DNA of 34,879 bases from Ophiothrix spiculata (lineage: Eukaryota > Echinodermata > Ophiuroidea > Amphilepidida > Ophiotrichidae), in the NCBI GenBank assembly GCA_000969725.1, contig JXSR01S074827.1, one strand, 5' to 3'. Under the pieces are notes generated by a model. That model worked only from the letters and a program-made list of their open reading frames with translations. It was not told the DNA's origin and made no database searches. Shown in pieces: positions 1 through 11,017 of the stretch (position 1 is the stretch's first letter; every line of letters starts with the position of its first letter). Position numbers and translations under genes: made by a program.

Positions 1-15
1 TGCATGTTATTTTGT

Positions 16-75
16 CAGTCGCCAAATAGCCAGACCGGAACCGGAAGTATGGTGCCCTCAGCTATTTGGCGACTG
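16..75. repeat. Short hairpin with perfect 15-nt arms
   Basis: The 15 bases at 16-30 (CAGTCGCCAAATAGC) are repeated as an exact reverse complement at 61-75, around a 30-base loop. No flanking target duplication is seen. It may be the remnant of a foldback element. Confidence 0.7.
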
Positions 76-449
76 CGGAGTCAGTCTATATGCACCTTAC
101 ATTTTTACACCAAATTGTGCATACGCAAGTGAGAGCACTTGTCCGACTCAATAGCCGTATTCTTAATCAAAACACCAATTTCTTGCTGTGCCGGAGTATG
201 CTCTTTGCAAGCTGTGGCCAAAACCAATATGCAGTTGTTTGCCTATCACTTTCCTCAGTGAGGTTAATAGGTCAGACAATTTTTACGATTGATCAGATGA
301 AATTAACTTTAATTGTTTTTACCAATATAAGAATCAGTGAAAAATTCTCCTAAGAATTTGAATGTTCACAATAGGGGAAGCTAAAGATTCTGGCAGAGTT
401 CTTTAACTGCATATGCAAGTATTTAATTGAATTATTGCTTCCATCTTAA

Positions 450-611
450 CAGGCATGAGAATTATCAGATAAATATCTGATTTCAGGTATATTGTCTTCC
501 AAAATCATCCAAATTCAGATAATTTGGGGGCTTGATTTAACCTTTTTAGTTGTTTTTTGGTCATATTTGACTAAATTCAGATATTTTCATGAAAAATCAT
601 TCTCATGCCTT
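450..611. mobile_element. MITE with CAGGCATGAGAAT ends
   Basis: The left end CAGGCATGAGAAT at 450-462 faces ATTCTCATGCCT ending at 610, so the terminal inverted repeats are about 12 bases. The interior is AT-rich and non-coding. It belongs with the elements at 26366-26505 and 26656-26817 by end sequence. No target-site duplication is clear at this copy. Superfamily not resolved. Confidence 0.6.
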
Positions 612-2712
612 TTCACCTAATTCTTGTGTCAAATCGTTCAGAAGTACTTAAAATTTAAAGGGAAAGCAAGTTAGCACAGCAGTAGACCTACTTTCTTTGT
701 TGTTTGCACCGATGAGTTTGAGGTACCATTTGCTATCCTGGCGCTGTATGTGCATTTGGTTTTCAGGACTTGCTTTTGTACATTTTTCTCTGGGTATTCT
801 CTTTTCCCCTCGATAAAACAGCAATAAAGAAAGATGAACCCAGTCAAAGTCAAGTTCAGTGTTGGTGGTTTCTTGGGTAATTCTTGGCTATTTGTCTGAA
901 GAATAATTGTTTTGTCCTAAAAATAAAAAAAAGAGTAAATATAATGCTCTGTTTTGTCTGATAACCTATTTTCAAATTGAAAAGGAAATAAAGAACAACC
1001 AAACCATATAATCTAGTTTATGATGGTGCCCAATATGGACTAGAAATCATTGAACTTGCATTATGGAACAAGGTTTACATAGAACTAATTGAAACTAAAA
1101 AAACAAAAGTCTGGATTAGAACTAGGCATTATTGTCTGAGCAATTTTTATATCTATAACCTTTTGTGAAATGATTATTCAAAGAAATCAATTGATTAGCA
1201 TTCGACATCAAAACTTGATTGAAGAATGAACAAAATGTTAATTATTCATGCCCTGGATATTTGCTTACCATGCACAAATATATTTATTTTTGTCAGTGCA
1301 GCGATTTTGCAATAAGTGTTGATTATTAACATGATCAACTTTGCTACCCCAAGACATTCATTTTGAGTCATCAGATAGGTCAGAAACTGTTTGGTATACG
1401 AGAAGGTATCAAAAAGTTTTAAAGATCACCAAGAAGAAAATTAATACAGCCAGGAACATAATTTCATTATGTGATCCCTATGTCTATGTCATCTTTACCT
1501 AGCCACTGCGCAAAATAACATATTTCTCTCATTTAAAACTGACTCTCCAAATACCGACTTTGTAGAGGTCCTTTTTAGCCAAAAACACCCACAGGTTAGC
1601 CATACTTTATTACGTCGTTATGATGATGTCATATTTTGACCAATTTTAATAAATTTGGTATCAATTGAAAAAAGAGACACTACCCTGTACTATGGTATCA
1701 AATATCTTAACTTTGGATGTGTCTTCATAGAATTACTGGGCTGTAACCCTTCAAATGCAGGGATTTAATCTTGCCACATATCTTTAATTTCTCCATGCAA
1801 TTTATCATTTTTGCACCACAAGGTACACAAGGACAAGTGACCATCCTGACAAAAGTTCATCGATATGGCTCCTTCCCTTCTTAGTGACCTATAAACTTTT
1901 TGATACCCCCTCGTACTCCATAAACCTAGAAGTACAAGCCAAAGTTATACTATGGTCACATAACCACCGGTATCTTGTAATTAATCAGAGGAAGCATCAT
2001 TTACGTGCAGAATAAAAGTGACCGAAGTCCAGCTCTACCCCACCATGAAGTTTGATACACCCCTTGGCCCTTGTCTCCGTTTGTCATATGTCTTACCTCT
2101 CATGGGGCTAGTTTCAGGCATTAGTAAATTCACAGCTGAGAAGGAGCTTCAAAGAATGACTGGAGGACTCTTGTCTGTAAATTCTCTGTTAGACTGTTTT
2201 CAATCAACAAAAGTACAATAAACATGGAGATCTGAAATTCCTGACTGATCAACCAATATGTTGTCCCGGATAATTCACCATTCGATTGCCAAACAACTCT
2301 TGCAGGCAATTTGCAAACACTTTAGAGGTGTATTAAGCTTCATGCCATTAAGATGGAAGAGCTGGACAATAACCAGTTTTATTTTACACATATAACAGAA
2401 ACTAAATGACAATAAAGGTCCATCAAAGTCTTTTCAGGGTCAGCAAATAGTAAAAGTAGGGCATTGTCACATTCAATCCTTATGAAACACATGATCAAAA
2501 TGTTCGCTAGTTGGACAGAATGATTTTATACCCCTGTCTTGAAATGAGTATATCTTTGGAACGCCTTTATAAATTATTCCCATTCTTTCAACATTCTAAA
2601 GGTAAATCCATGATCTACATAGAAACACAAGTTATTTGCTTAGTATTTATCTTGTCCTTTAAATATGGCGCCCACTTCAACTATTGTACTTTTATTAACT
2701 CACTCGGTATAA

Positions 2713-2901
2713 TATACAAATATATACTGACTTGAAGATCTCTGGTTAAAACTATAGAAAACTATAGACCTGAAGTGACTAAAATTTAGCTATTTTACTG
2801 ACGGGCGTAGCCCCAAAGTAAAATAGCTTAATTTTAGTCACTGAAGGACCATAGTTTTAATCCAGAGATCTGAAAAATTGTCAGTATATATTTGTTTTAT
2901 A
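2713..2901. mobile_element. Foldback element, TATACAAATATATACTGAC ends
   Basis: Two arms of about 90 bases are imperfect reverse complements around a short loop near 2800-2815. Shared blocks are the outer ACAAATATATACTGAC, an inner AGATCTCTGG and AGTGACTAAAATT with its complement. Related copies with the same end type lie at 5136-5302 and, more decayed, 6661-6815. It is non-coding, and a full transcript could fold into a long hairpin. Confidence 0.7.
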
Positions 2902-2964
2902 TACTGTATTAATAAATTTCTAAAATTCTAAAATAATGTAATTTTTACTTGCTCAATGCCCTAA

Positions 2965-3690
2965 TTTAGTAATATGATAATGCCTTACCTTAGCTATGGT
3001 ATTCTTATCTGGGGAGATACCTATCAAACATACTTGGATAAATTGGTCAAACTACAAAAATGGGCAATTCGGGTTATAACCAACAGTCATTATAGATGTC
3101 ACACTGGTCCTTTATTCGCTAAATCCAACATTTTGACCTTCCATGATATGTACAAAATAGATCTTGGCGTCTTTATGTTCAGATACTCAAATAAGGATTT
3201 ACCGCCAACATTTGACAATTTCTTTTCCAAACGTTCAAACGGATACCAAACAAGACAAGTTGATGATTATAATACTACCAGGAACAAAAGATCGTTCTCT
3301 GATCATACCATCATATCTTATGGTCCTTTTCTTTGGAATTCTTTAAATAACAGTAAAACACTTCCGATCACAATTTAAGAGACTGTTAGTCTCACAATAT
3401 AAATAATCACTGGGGTCCTTTGCTTGTCTTGTTGTTCAGGCCTATTCGTCTTCGTTTTGAATGTTCTTTTCTGGCTTATTTGTTTCGTTTTTTATCATGT
3501 TCTTGTAATTTTCATGTTTCTTTACACAGGGCATTACTATTTACAGACGATCCAGCTTTGTCCTCCAGAAGTCTTCCAGCTTTGTCCTCCATATTGTCCC
3601 TTTGTATTTTATGTAGCTTTGCAGATATGTTTGTTTGATTTGCTTGTTATTTTATATGCATATATGGAAATAAAGATTTGAGATTTGAGA
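2965..3690 (+). pseudogene. 5'-truncated non-LTR retrotransposon, C-terminal reverse transcriptase remnant and 3' tail
   Basis: The frame from 2974 reads IMPYLSYGILIWG, LVKLQKWAIRVITN, then RYSNKDLPPTFDNFF, TRQVDDYNT and GPFLWNSLNN. This is the conserved C-terminal thumb-like part of Jockey/CR1/L2-type reverse transcriptases. The frame breaks near 3365. The expected ending SQFKRLLVSQYK continues in another frame from 3368 to a stop at 3404-3406, so there is at least one frameshift. A 3' untranslated stretch follows, ending in AATAAA and a short tandem tail of TTTGAGA units at about 3675-3691. The catalytic domain and endonuclease are absent, so the copy is dead. The exact clade is not resolved. 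Confidence 0.8.
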
Positions 3691-3796
3691 TTTAATAAAT
3701 CTTATTAAAAAATGCACTAACAAAATGCTATAACCATGAACACGTATTGGCTTGCGTGTCCGTGCGTGAAAGTGACGTAGCTATAAATTACGCATA

Positions 3797-3860
3797 AAAC
3801 CCGTAAATAGTCTTTTTAAAACCCGTAAATAGTCTTTTCTAAAGAACTATTTACGGGTTT
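3797..3860. repeat. Tandem plus inverted repeat of AAACCCGTAAATAGT
   Basis: The block AAACCCGTAAATAGTC occurs twice in tandem (starting near 3797 and 3818) and then as a reverse complement, ACTATTTACGGGTTT, ending at 3860. The second and third copies form a stem with a loop of under 15 bases. Origin unknown. Confidence 0.65.
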
Positions 3861-4026
3861 CTCAAGATGGTTGAAACTATTTGAAATAATGTCATAGGGT
3901 TTCAACACGCTTAAATTTATTAATACAGTGTATAATAAGAAATATATGCCTTTGTCATCTTTTCAAAATAAGGATATAAATTTCTTAGCGGTATAATAAA
4001 TATTAGCATATTGATTTTCTTGTCAG

Positions 4027-4278
4027 TTGATACCCAACCACCAATGATCATGAACTGCCTGATGGACATCCGTACCACAGTACCAGTTGGCACTGCAGGA
4101 ACACCCGTAGGATGGAATGAACCCACAGCTACGGATGACTCTCCAGGAATGGTGACTCGCACTAGTAACCGCTTCCCAGGGAGCTATTTCCTTGTCGGCA
4201 CGACCCCGGTGACCTATACCTTCACTGATGCAGCTAGCAATACAGAGACGTGCAGCTTTAATGTCATTGTCCAAGAAG
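4027..4278 (+). CDS. HYR-domain exon 1 (partial gene, internal exon)
   Basis: This exon encodes one hyalin-repeat (HYR) domain of 84 residues, an Ig-like beta-sandwich module of secreted or cell-surface proteins. The sequence shows a cag acceptor ending at 4026 and a donor GT at 4279. The frame runs VDTQPP, NC (Cys11), an ATDDS motif, then VGTTPVTYTFTD and ETCSFNV (Cys76). The length of 252 nt and the phase 1-1 boundaries match the later exons. The usual CP after the first Cys is CL here, and the usual W-x-x-P is retained as WNEP. It is the first HYR unit visible in the window. No signal peptide or upstream exon was found in the preceding 4 kb, so the gene probably begins outside. Splice sites are inferred, not transcript-supported. 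Confidence 0.88.
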
Positions 4279-5135
4279 GTATGCATCAACATTTAGCTAG
4301 CATTTTCAATTTTGTTGCTGGGCTAGAAAAACCTCATTTTATAGATCAAAAACAAAACCTCATATATGCAATTTTAATCATATGGACAAGTCACCCTATT
4401 TAATAGTGTTTGGTCAAATTAAGTTGGTGGAAATGAGGAGGTGATGTTCAAAGAAATGTCGAATCTATTTGAAGTCTTTTGGTATACCTTTCAAAGTGGC
4501 AATATTGCCACACAGGTCGTTTTGTCAGTGTTACAAAAAATGCACATATGAGTTTTTGCTCTTAGAGATCAAATGCACAAATATGGTCTTTCCTACCCAG
4601 CAACAATTTGCGAGGACCACAGTTTGATAAATTGAAATGCTACTAAAATGAAATTTTAGATAGCTTGCAATATAAAATGGAAAACAATTAGAGGTATTAT
4701 ATAATTTTGTACCCAAAAGATGAAATTCCACACATTTTTGGTACATTCCTGATTTCATGGGTTTTCTCTAGGTACTTCAGTTTCCTGACCTATTTACAAA
4801 TCACAAATAGACCTAAGCTAAAAATCGTTTCATTCTTATTGTAGCTGCATATTCCGATTCCCATAAGCTAATGTTTTTGAATTATTGCGAACCAAATACA
4901 TGAAGCACAAAATTCTCTGTACAAAACATAAAAAAACAAGAGCAGTTGAAGAATATCATTAGTTACTTATTATTTACATTGTTGGTTTGCGATGAACCCA
5001 CAGTTGATATTTAAACAATTCATCATGCATGCACAGGGTTCAAGGAAATGCGTTTATGCAGCCCACATAAATTGGTGCAATGTTCATTGCACGTTGGGGA
5101 CTTTGAGTATGTGTGAGGCCTGGTGCTTGGGAACA

Positions 5136-5302
5136 GTATACAAATATTGACTGCTTTGAGGGGCATGGTTTAAATTATTTTCCCAAGGTGATCTTAAAAC
5201 CATGAAGCTGAGGGCATATTCATGGTTTTGAGATCACCGAGGGAATATTATAATTTTAATCATACCCCGAACAAAAGGCAGTCAATATTCGTTTTATATA
5301 CC
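5136..5302. mobile_element. Foldback element related to 2713-2901
   Basis: Arms of about 75 bases pair around a loop near 5206-5219. Left landmarks are ACAAATATTGACTGC and GGTGATCTTAAAACCATGA. Right landmarks are TCATGGTTTTGAGATCACC and GCAGTCAATATTCG. The outermost bases match the ends of the element at 2713, so the two are one family with different interiors. Confidence 0.7.
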
Positions 5303-5632
5303 GAATATATAGATTTTTGTCCTCTAGTTGGTTAAAAGAACCAATAGCACTCAAAGCGCCATGATGTTATTTTACTATAATTGTTTCTCCGTTCAGTGCT
5401 GACTGCGTCGTATTGTGCGCGCAAAATAACTAGCTTACGCACTGCAGTGCGTGTTTGACCATGAATGCTTATAGTCGCACGCGTAAAGCTTGAGTTACAT
5501 GACGCAAAATACATTGACTGGGCCTATAGTGAAAAATATGCCCTGGGCATAGTAAATTTACAGGGCCTGGTTAAATCCAGACCCTCATTATTAACCAATC
5601 AGAGGACAGGAATCTCTATATGAGGTATATAA
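5291..5632. mobile_element. Probable TIR element next to the 5136 foldback
   Basis: A stretch at 5315-5337 containing GTCCTCTAGTTGGTTAA is mirrored by TTAACCAATCAGAGGAC at about 5594-5610, with a more GC- and CpG-rich interior (for example GCACTGCAGTGCGTG). The two arms differ at a few positions. No target duplication is evident, and the boundaries are approximate. Confidence 0.45.
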
Positions 5633-6113
5633 TTTAAAATGGCAAAGCAACAAACATTCAAAAAACAACATTTTGCAGCTATTATACATTGTGCAGATTA
5701 ATATCTGTTGAATTGAAACATTTAGAATTTTTTTTACATAAGTTTTGAAGAAGATTTTCATTGTTGAAAGGTATTCAACATGCTACGAAGTTGTTCGTTA
5801 CAAATTACCAACTCTGCAGCCGATGCGTTGGCATATTCTTATCACACTTGGGTAGCTAAAGCAGAAAAAAAAAATAAGTGGACACATGGATGCATTATCG
5901 TTCATTTGTGACGAATAACTGTTTAGTATGTTTGAATATTTTATTGGTAAGATTTGCTGACAATACAAAATCTTAAGAAGAGTAGGGTTCCATGATATTT
6001 CAGGTTTGAATTGCCTGCTTGGGGAACAGTTATATTCGCCAATCTATGAATTTACCTTTAACTTTCATCCAAACAGTTCTTCTTAATTTAATGTTCTGTT
6101 TTCTTCTTCACAG

Positions 6114-6365
6114 TTGACAACATACCACCGACAGTAAGATGCCCACAAGATGTCACTCTGCAGGTACCTCTAGGTACCGTAGATACAGCAGTGACCTGGA
6201 TGGAACCAGTGGTATCAGATAACTCAGGAATGACGCCTACGTTAGCGGGTCAAACGCATACATCAGGGGACCGGTTTAGGGTAGGAACGTCATCGGTTAC
6301 CTATTCATATGTGGACTCGTCTGCTAATATCGCAACATGTACATTTGATGTCACGGTTACTGCAG
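6114..6365 (+). CDS. HYR-domain exon 2
   Basis: This is a canonical HYR unit of 84 residues. A pyrimidine-rich stretch ending in cacag (to 6113) precedes the exon, and a GTATAT donor follows at 6366. Domain landmarks are DNIPP at the start, CP at Cys10, TWMEP around residues 28-32, SDNSG at 35-39, then a GTSSVTYSYVD strand and ATCTFDV with Cys76. Boundaries are phase 1-1 and the joining codon with exon 1 is GTT (Val). It is the most textbook-like member of the first subclass. In known HYR proteins such modules form elongated extracellular arrays; the partner or ligand cannot be read from this sequence. Confidence 0.9.
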
Positions 6366-6561
6366 GTATATAGTTTCAATTTGTATATTTTGTGCTACAT
6401 TTATATTTCGCGCTTTTTGCCCTCATCTCGCATTGTGCGAAAATAAATGTACCGTGAAAAATCGTATGTATATACCGCGGCATGAAAAAATATCACCGGT
6501 GCGACAAATAAAATGTGAAAAACAATTCAGAATTAGCTGTGCGCGAAAATTACTGAGCGCG

Positions 6562-6653
6562 AAAATAATGGTGTTTACAGTATATTTACATTTATTTACT
6601 AGTCACAAAAATAATGGTGTTTACAGTATATTTACATTTATTTTCTAGTTGTA
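6562..6653. repeat. Two-copy 46-bp tandem repeat
   Basis: The block beginning AAAATAATGGTGTTTACAG is present twice in tandem with a 46-base period, with few differences, the main ones near the ends of each copy. This is a local duplication inside the intron. Confidence 0.8.
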
Positions 6654-6660
6654 AATAATG

Positions 6661-6815
6661 TACAAATGTACTCTGACTTGGAAAATTTCTGATTAATGGA
6701 CTTAGAGCAACTAAAATTGCTATTTTGCTGAGTTGCGTAGTCCAAGGTCAAATACCATAATTTTAGTCACCGAAGGACCATAGTTTTAATCCAGAGGTTT
6801 GAAAAAGGTCGGCAC
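6661..6815. mobile_element. Degraded copy of the 2713 foldback family
   Basis: It shares GAAGGACCATAGTTTTAATC and ATTTTAGTCAC with 2820-2865, and its left end TACAAATGTACTCTGAC resembles that element's end. The arms no longer pair well, so this is an older copy. Confidence 0.6.
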
Positions 6816-7350
6816 TTATTTTTTAATGATAAATTTCCTGAAATGCCCACAAAGCTTATCCAGTAGCACTGAGGATGCTCGCGTGCATTCTAATTTTATT
6901 GACGTTAGACATAAATTGTACTTGGAAAATCAAAATATTATTTTTAACTCTAAAAAGTCTTTTTGGAAAAAAAGTACTATTTAAGGCCTTCCTCAAAACA
7001 GTCAAAACTGTTTAAAATCAAGTGATCATGTTTTAACCAATCAACTAGCTTAAATGTTTTAGAAATTATAATTACTCAATTACAACATTACACTTCAAGT
7101 ACTATTGTAACTTTTAAAAAATCCTTTTCATTTTGAATGAAGCACTATACAGATTACAAAGATCTTGTATTCTTTATCTCATTTTCTTGGCTTTAACTTT
7201 GAAGTTCAAATAATAATTGGGTTCCTTGATTTCAGTCCATACTCGCTTCAGCAGGTTTTACTCTGGTCTTCCTCCAGGACTAAAATTATCACTTGATTTG
7301 TCCAGCATAGTCTGCTCCACCCTAGTATATGGGAAGCTGCAACAGGCCAG

Positions 7351-7508
7351 GGGCCAATTTCACTAACATTTAGCGATGTTAGCTAACCCCGTTTTGATCG
7401 CTAAACTCTAAAAACGATCGCTAATGCCCGCTATTTAGCGATCATTTTTGGAGTTAGCAATCAAAACGGGGTTAGCGACCATCGCTAAATGGTAGTAAAA
7501 TTGGTCCC
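7351..7508. mobile_element. Palindromic MITE built on TTAGCGAT/ATCGCTAA blocks
   Basis: The ends GGGGCCAATTTCACTA and TAGTAAAATTGGTCCC are inverted repeats. Inside, AACCCCGTTTTGAT, GCGATC and TTTAGCGATG blocks are mirrored, so nearly the whole 158 bases can fold into one hairpin. No coding content. No clear target duplication. Confidence 0.7.
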
Positions 7509-7659
7509 AGATAATACGATTGAAGTTTCATCAATTGCAGCAATTCTACTTGCAGCTGATCATGAGGGGTTTGATCTAAATTATAAATTGCTACACACAC
7601 ACACACCAAAAAAAAAAATCCTGATTATCATTATTGTTCATAAACATTTTTTTCCACAG

Positions 7660-7917
7660 TTGATGGACTGCCACCAGATGTTAATTGTCCAGCCAACATC
7701 GTCATGCCTCTGTCAGCTACTGACACCCAAGGGACACGGGTCACATGGCCTTCTGTCACAGCCACAGACAATTCTGGAACAGTGACCCTGGTGGCACAAT
7801 CCCATAGATCTGGCGATTTCTTCCCTGCTGATGCTACCACGAGGGTGACATATATCTACCAAGATCCATCGAGGAATTTTGGCTTTTGTACTTTTGAGGT
7901 TACTGTAACTCCAAGAA
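7660..7917 (+). CDS. HYR-domain exon 3
   Basis: One HYR unit of 86 residues, two longer than exons 1 and 2. The acceptor is a strong T-rich tract ending in ccacag at 7659, and the donor is GTAAGT at 7918. Landmarks are DGLPP, NCPAN (Cys10), TWPSVTATDNSG, SGDFFPAD, TRVTYIYQD and FCTFEV (Cys77). The usual FPVGxT segment is FPADATT, which accounts for the extra residues. Because the donor falls after an A, the codon joined to exon 4 is ATG (Met) instead of the Val found at most upstream junctions. An alternative donor a few bases downstream would break the phase pattern, so GTAAGT is preferred. An AC microsatellite lies about 50 bases upstream of the acceptor. Confidence 0.88.
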
Positions 7918-8439
7918 GTAAGTACAGATTGGTTTGTTTTTAAATTTGTATGTGGATTGATGGTTTTGACTTACTTAATTTGTTTGTCCATTCATAGTTC
8001 TAAAATTAATCTAGAGAATTTAATTAATGTGGAAGGTAGTTTTCCCTTCATTCAAATCAGTCGCCAAAACAGTTGTTATATATTGAGAATCTATCAAACA
8101 CTTTCCCTGTACAATGATCCCTTATCAGTCTTCATTTGCCATGCAATTAATGCAATCAGTGGCATAACCAGACCAGACATGCTTATTTAAGGAAGGAAAA
8201 GGTACAAAAAAAATTTGCATGAGGCAAAAGAGTTGGTGCTGAGGCATCAAGGTACACCCACAATTTTTTCATGTACCAAATCACCCAAATTTTACTCAAA
8301 TTTATTGAAAAATTGCCTGAAAATATTGTTTTATTTATTTTTAGTACAAATTTTTTTCTGTGTAGAGTCACTCTGTCTCCTTTTGTGCAATACACACCCC
8401 TGTAGTGACACTTGGTAATCCTTTCCACTGGGATATTGC

Positions 8440-8790
8440 AATTTTAAACTTTTTTATGATGTTTATAAATAAACATTTGTTTCAATTAGAATTAGAATTT
8501 GAACACTTTGGACAAAAACCATGTAATGAAACTGTTGTCATGGAAATCGTTATTTGATTATTTCATTTTTTGGGCACTGTCTTGTCTTGTCTTGGTTTTT
8601 TTTTTTTTAATGTTTCTCTTTGATTTAGTAAGTATGTTTTATTTTATTTATTTTTTTCTAGGGCATAATTGTCTTCAGGCCTTACTGGCCTTTTGATTAT
8701 GTCCGCAATATCATTTTTGTGTTTTTTACCTTTATATGTTGTTATGTATATATGATATTGAAATAAAACAGAATCAGAATCAGAATTAAT
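8440..8790 (+). mobile_element. 3' ends of non-LTR-type retroposons with microsatellite tails
   Basis: Two AATAAA-type signals are each followed by a short tandem tail: ATTAGA units near 8488-8500 and AGAATC units near 8772-8786. Ahead of the second lies a T-rich 3' untranslated region with TTCAGGCCTTACTGGCC, a composition typical of CR1/L2/Jockey-type 3' ends. No reverse transcriptase coding remains. The 5' limit is approximate. Confidence 0.5.
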
Positions 8791-9279
8791 ATCTTGCGCT
8801 TCTTGTTTGATAATAGTACAGGTTATGCATAGCTTCTGTCTGTGGTATAGCCGAAAGCGGACCTATGTCATACGAAGTTCAATGATCTAAAAATAACTCT
8901 GGTTGGTTGGTACGCAGTGAAAACAACCAATACTTCAACAAGGCATCCCTTTATTTTCTTTCTTTTTTAGCCACAAAGAAATCTGTGAAATAATGAGCTG
9001 TTTGTCATCTTGTTGTGGTTTCAATACCACATATCTCATATGATTTTGGAAATCAAAATATTTGGAAAATTTGCTGGAAACAAATCAAAATTTCCGAGAC
9101 CCGTCATTTTCTCCATATAGAGTTGAATGGGAAGTTAGTGATTGTTTTACCACGCTATATCGAGAAAAGTTCCATGATGTAAACAAGGCGCCCGGATGTC
9201 AGCTCCTGCCTATACAATATTATATGTACCCTGTACCTATTCATTCAAGTTTCACTGTTTTAATGTTATAAAGTATTAC

Positions 9280-10056
9280 TACCGTACTGACTCTAGTAAA
9301 ATCCCATCTTCGGGCAATGTACCACCTGTATATTTACAAAAAAATTCAGAAAATTAACGTACACGCGCGTAAAATCCCATTGGTATTCTTTAGGAGTCGT
9401 CAAATAATCATTACCAAAATATCCCAATACCATTTATTTGTGGCCATAATTTGCTGAATTACCTGCAAAAGTTATCATAATATCAAAATCTGCATCAAAA
9501 AATAACCGCAAACTCATCTTAATTACGATAGAAATGGGTACATTTTATCCAAAATGTCTTATAATTTATCGGAATATCACGGCTGATCGCGGATGAATAT
9601 ACACCTTTTCACTGTTGTCTGTGTTCTAATCGTCAACAGATGGCGATGTTTTTGTTCATATAACGGTAAAAATAAATATGAGCATGCGCTATGGACATGC
9701 GCAATCGCGATTGTTACTATTACAAAATGGCGAATTCACGATCGAATGTGCAATAGTAATTTCACCATATTAAACCTTGATTGTTACGTTCCTGTAAGTG
9801 TTTATTGAAAAAACTCATCGGGATAATTTTAAAGAATATTTACTGAACTGAATCCTGAAATGTGTTATTCAAAACGTTACAACAAATAGCTTGATTTGAT
9901 CCCTCTAGCTCGGACAATTCACTGGCATTGTTTACCTCGGTAGATCGACCGGTTAGTTCAGTCTCTCTCATGCGTCCTCGCGTAAAGTCCCAGCCCCATA
10001 CTTTGCTCAAAATTCACGTTCAAAAAAGGTGGGACATTACTCGAGTCAGTACGGTA
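9280..10056. mobile_element. TIR DNA element abutting the exon 4 acceptor
   Basis: The left end TACCGTACTGACTCTAGTAA (9280-9299) is mirrored at 10037-10056. Over 27 bases the two ends differ at three positions. The interior has no transposase-like frame but carries GCATGCGC (9682), CATGCGCA (9696) and AAAATGGCG (9724), resembling NRF-1 and YY1 sites and suggesting a former promoter region. The right end is 30 bases from the exon 4 acceptor. Superfamily not resolved. Confidence 0.65.
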
Positions 10057-10086
10057 TGTTTGTTTTCCCTGTAAATTCTATTATAG

Positions 10087-10335
10087 TGGACAGTATACCG
10101 CCATCGGTCAACTGTCCAGAAGACGTCGTCAGCATCCAACCATTGAATACCGGTCTCGTCCCGGTATCGTGGACGTTGCCAACAGCAACCGACAACTCTG
10201 GCTCAGTGTTCTTGGTTTCCAATACTCATTCACCTAATGATAATTTTCCTGTGGGGAACACGCAAGTGACGTACACGTACAGAGATGGAGCCAATAATAT
10301 GGCCAGTTGTACATTCTCTGTGATTGTCTTACAAG
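10087..10335 (+). CDS. HYR-domain exon 4
   Basis: One HYR unit of 83 residues. Landmarks are DSIPP, NCPED (Cys10), SWTLPTATDNSG, FPVGNTQVTYTYRD (the full canonical FPVG motif) and ASCTFSV (Cys75). The acceptor (attatag, ending 10086) follows a short pyrimidine stretch and the donor GT is at 10336. The acceptor lies only 30 bases downstream of the terminal inverted repeat of the element at 9280-10056, so most of the sequence that would hold the branch point is transposon-derived or at its junction. Phase is 1-1 as in the others. Confidence 0.88.
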
Positions 10336-11017
10336 GTAGTCTCTTTCACAGCAACTTATGCTCACGGCTAAATGCTACCAGTAATATACATCAACACAAA
10401 AGAGCTCAAGCTAAATATATCACTAAACATTTAAAGAGCTCAAGCTAAATATATCACCAGATTCTTAAAAATGCAAGCTATTATTTTTGAAATCATTTTC
10501 TTTTGCATCTATAATTATATAATTATCGCATGCTAACATATGCCAACGAGCGAGCCTATTTTGAAATTCAAACTGGCGAGCCTATTTTGAAATTCCGTAG
10601 ATCTTCAGCACAGCACTACCATTTTTATGTTAAAAAACCAGTGCCTGGTTTCACTAGCATTGAAATGCATTATGAGGATTTTTTGCATCTTCATGAAACC
10701 CAAGCATTCTTCATCATAGCTGCATTGCAGCCGCTAGACTATGCATACTTATCATACCACAATATTTGGAAAAGATCAAAGGAGCCGCTGCCGGGATATA
10801 TTTCGTATCCTACCCCTGAGCACGTCAGAAGCACTTATATCCTGTCACGGAGCGCATCGGAATGTTGCATTTTAAATTTGTAGGGATGCGCAGTACTATG
10901 TAGAGTAAAACGTTCACCAAAAGTGGTTCGTTTTTGTAAATTTTTGAGAAATAAAGCTAAAAAAGTTGAAAAAAAATAGTTTGATGATTAAGATTGACTT
11001 ATTGGTATGATAAATTT

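Larger units (their letters stand above)
76..4026. other. Region upstream of exon 1: no gene recognised
   Basis: Probably an intron of the HYR gene, or its upstream flank. It holds a MITE (450-611), a foldback element (2713-2901), a non-LTR retrotransposon 3' end (2965-3690) and a small hairpin (3797-3860). Between 612 and 2712 the DNA is AT-rich with no coding, RNA or repeat structure I can recognise. The short ORFs here lack any family resemblance. Confidence 0.6.
4279..6113 (+). other. Intron 1
   Basis: Phase-1 intron of 1835 bases. It contains the foldback element at 5136-5302 and an adjoining TIR structure at 5291-5632. The rest (4279-5130 and 5640-6113) is AT-rich, with nothing I recognise. 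Confidence 0.6.
6366..7659 (+). other. Intron 2
   Basis: Phase-1 intron of 1294 bases. It holds a two-copy 46-bp tandem repeat (6562-6653), a decayed foldback element (6661-6815), a palindromic element (7351-7508) and an AC microsatellite followed by an A-run near 7592-7618. Nothing is recognised in 6816-7350. Confidence 0.6.
7918..10086 (+). other. Intron 3
   Basis: Phase-1 intron of 2169 bases. It contains non-LTR-type 3' tails (8466-8500 and 8560-8790) and a TIR element (9280-10056) that runs almost to the exon 4 acceptor. Nothing is recognised in 7940-8190 or 8800-9279. Confidence 0.6.

Noticed and set aside
3420-3681. Two overlapping frames of 72 and 85 codons after the reverse transcriptase remnant
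   Set aside because: They lie in the T-rich 3' untranslated part of the retrotransposon; the hydrophobic look comes from composition.
4023-4292. Minus-strand frame opposite exon 1 (similar antisense frames lie opposite exons 3, 8 and 13)
   Set aside because: They are shadows of the plus-strand HYR coding, with no domain of their own.
10530-10883. 117-codon frame in intron 4
   Set aside because: No recognisable domain, begins inside a short direct repeat (GCGAGCCTATTTTGAAATTC), no splice context that joins the HYR frame and no family resemblance. Length alone is not enough.
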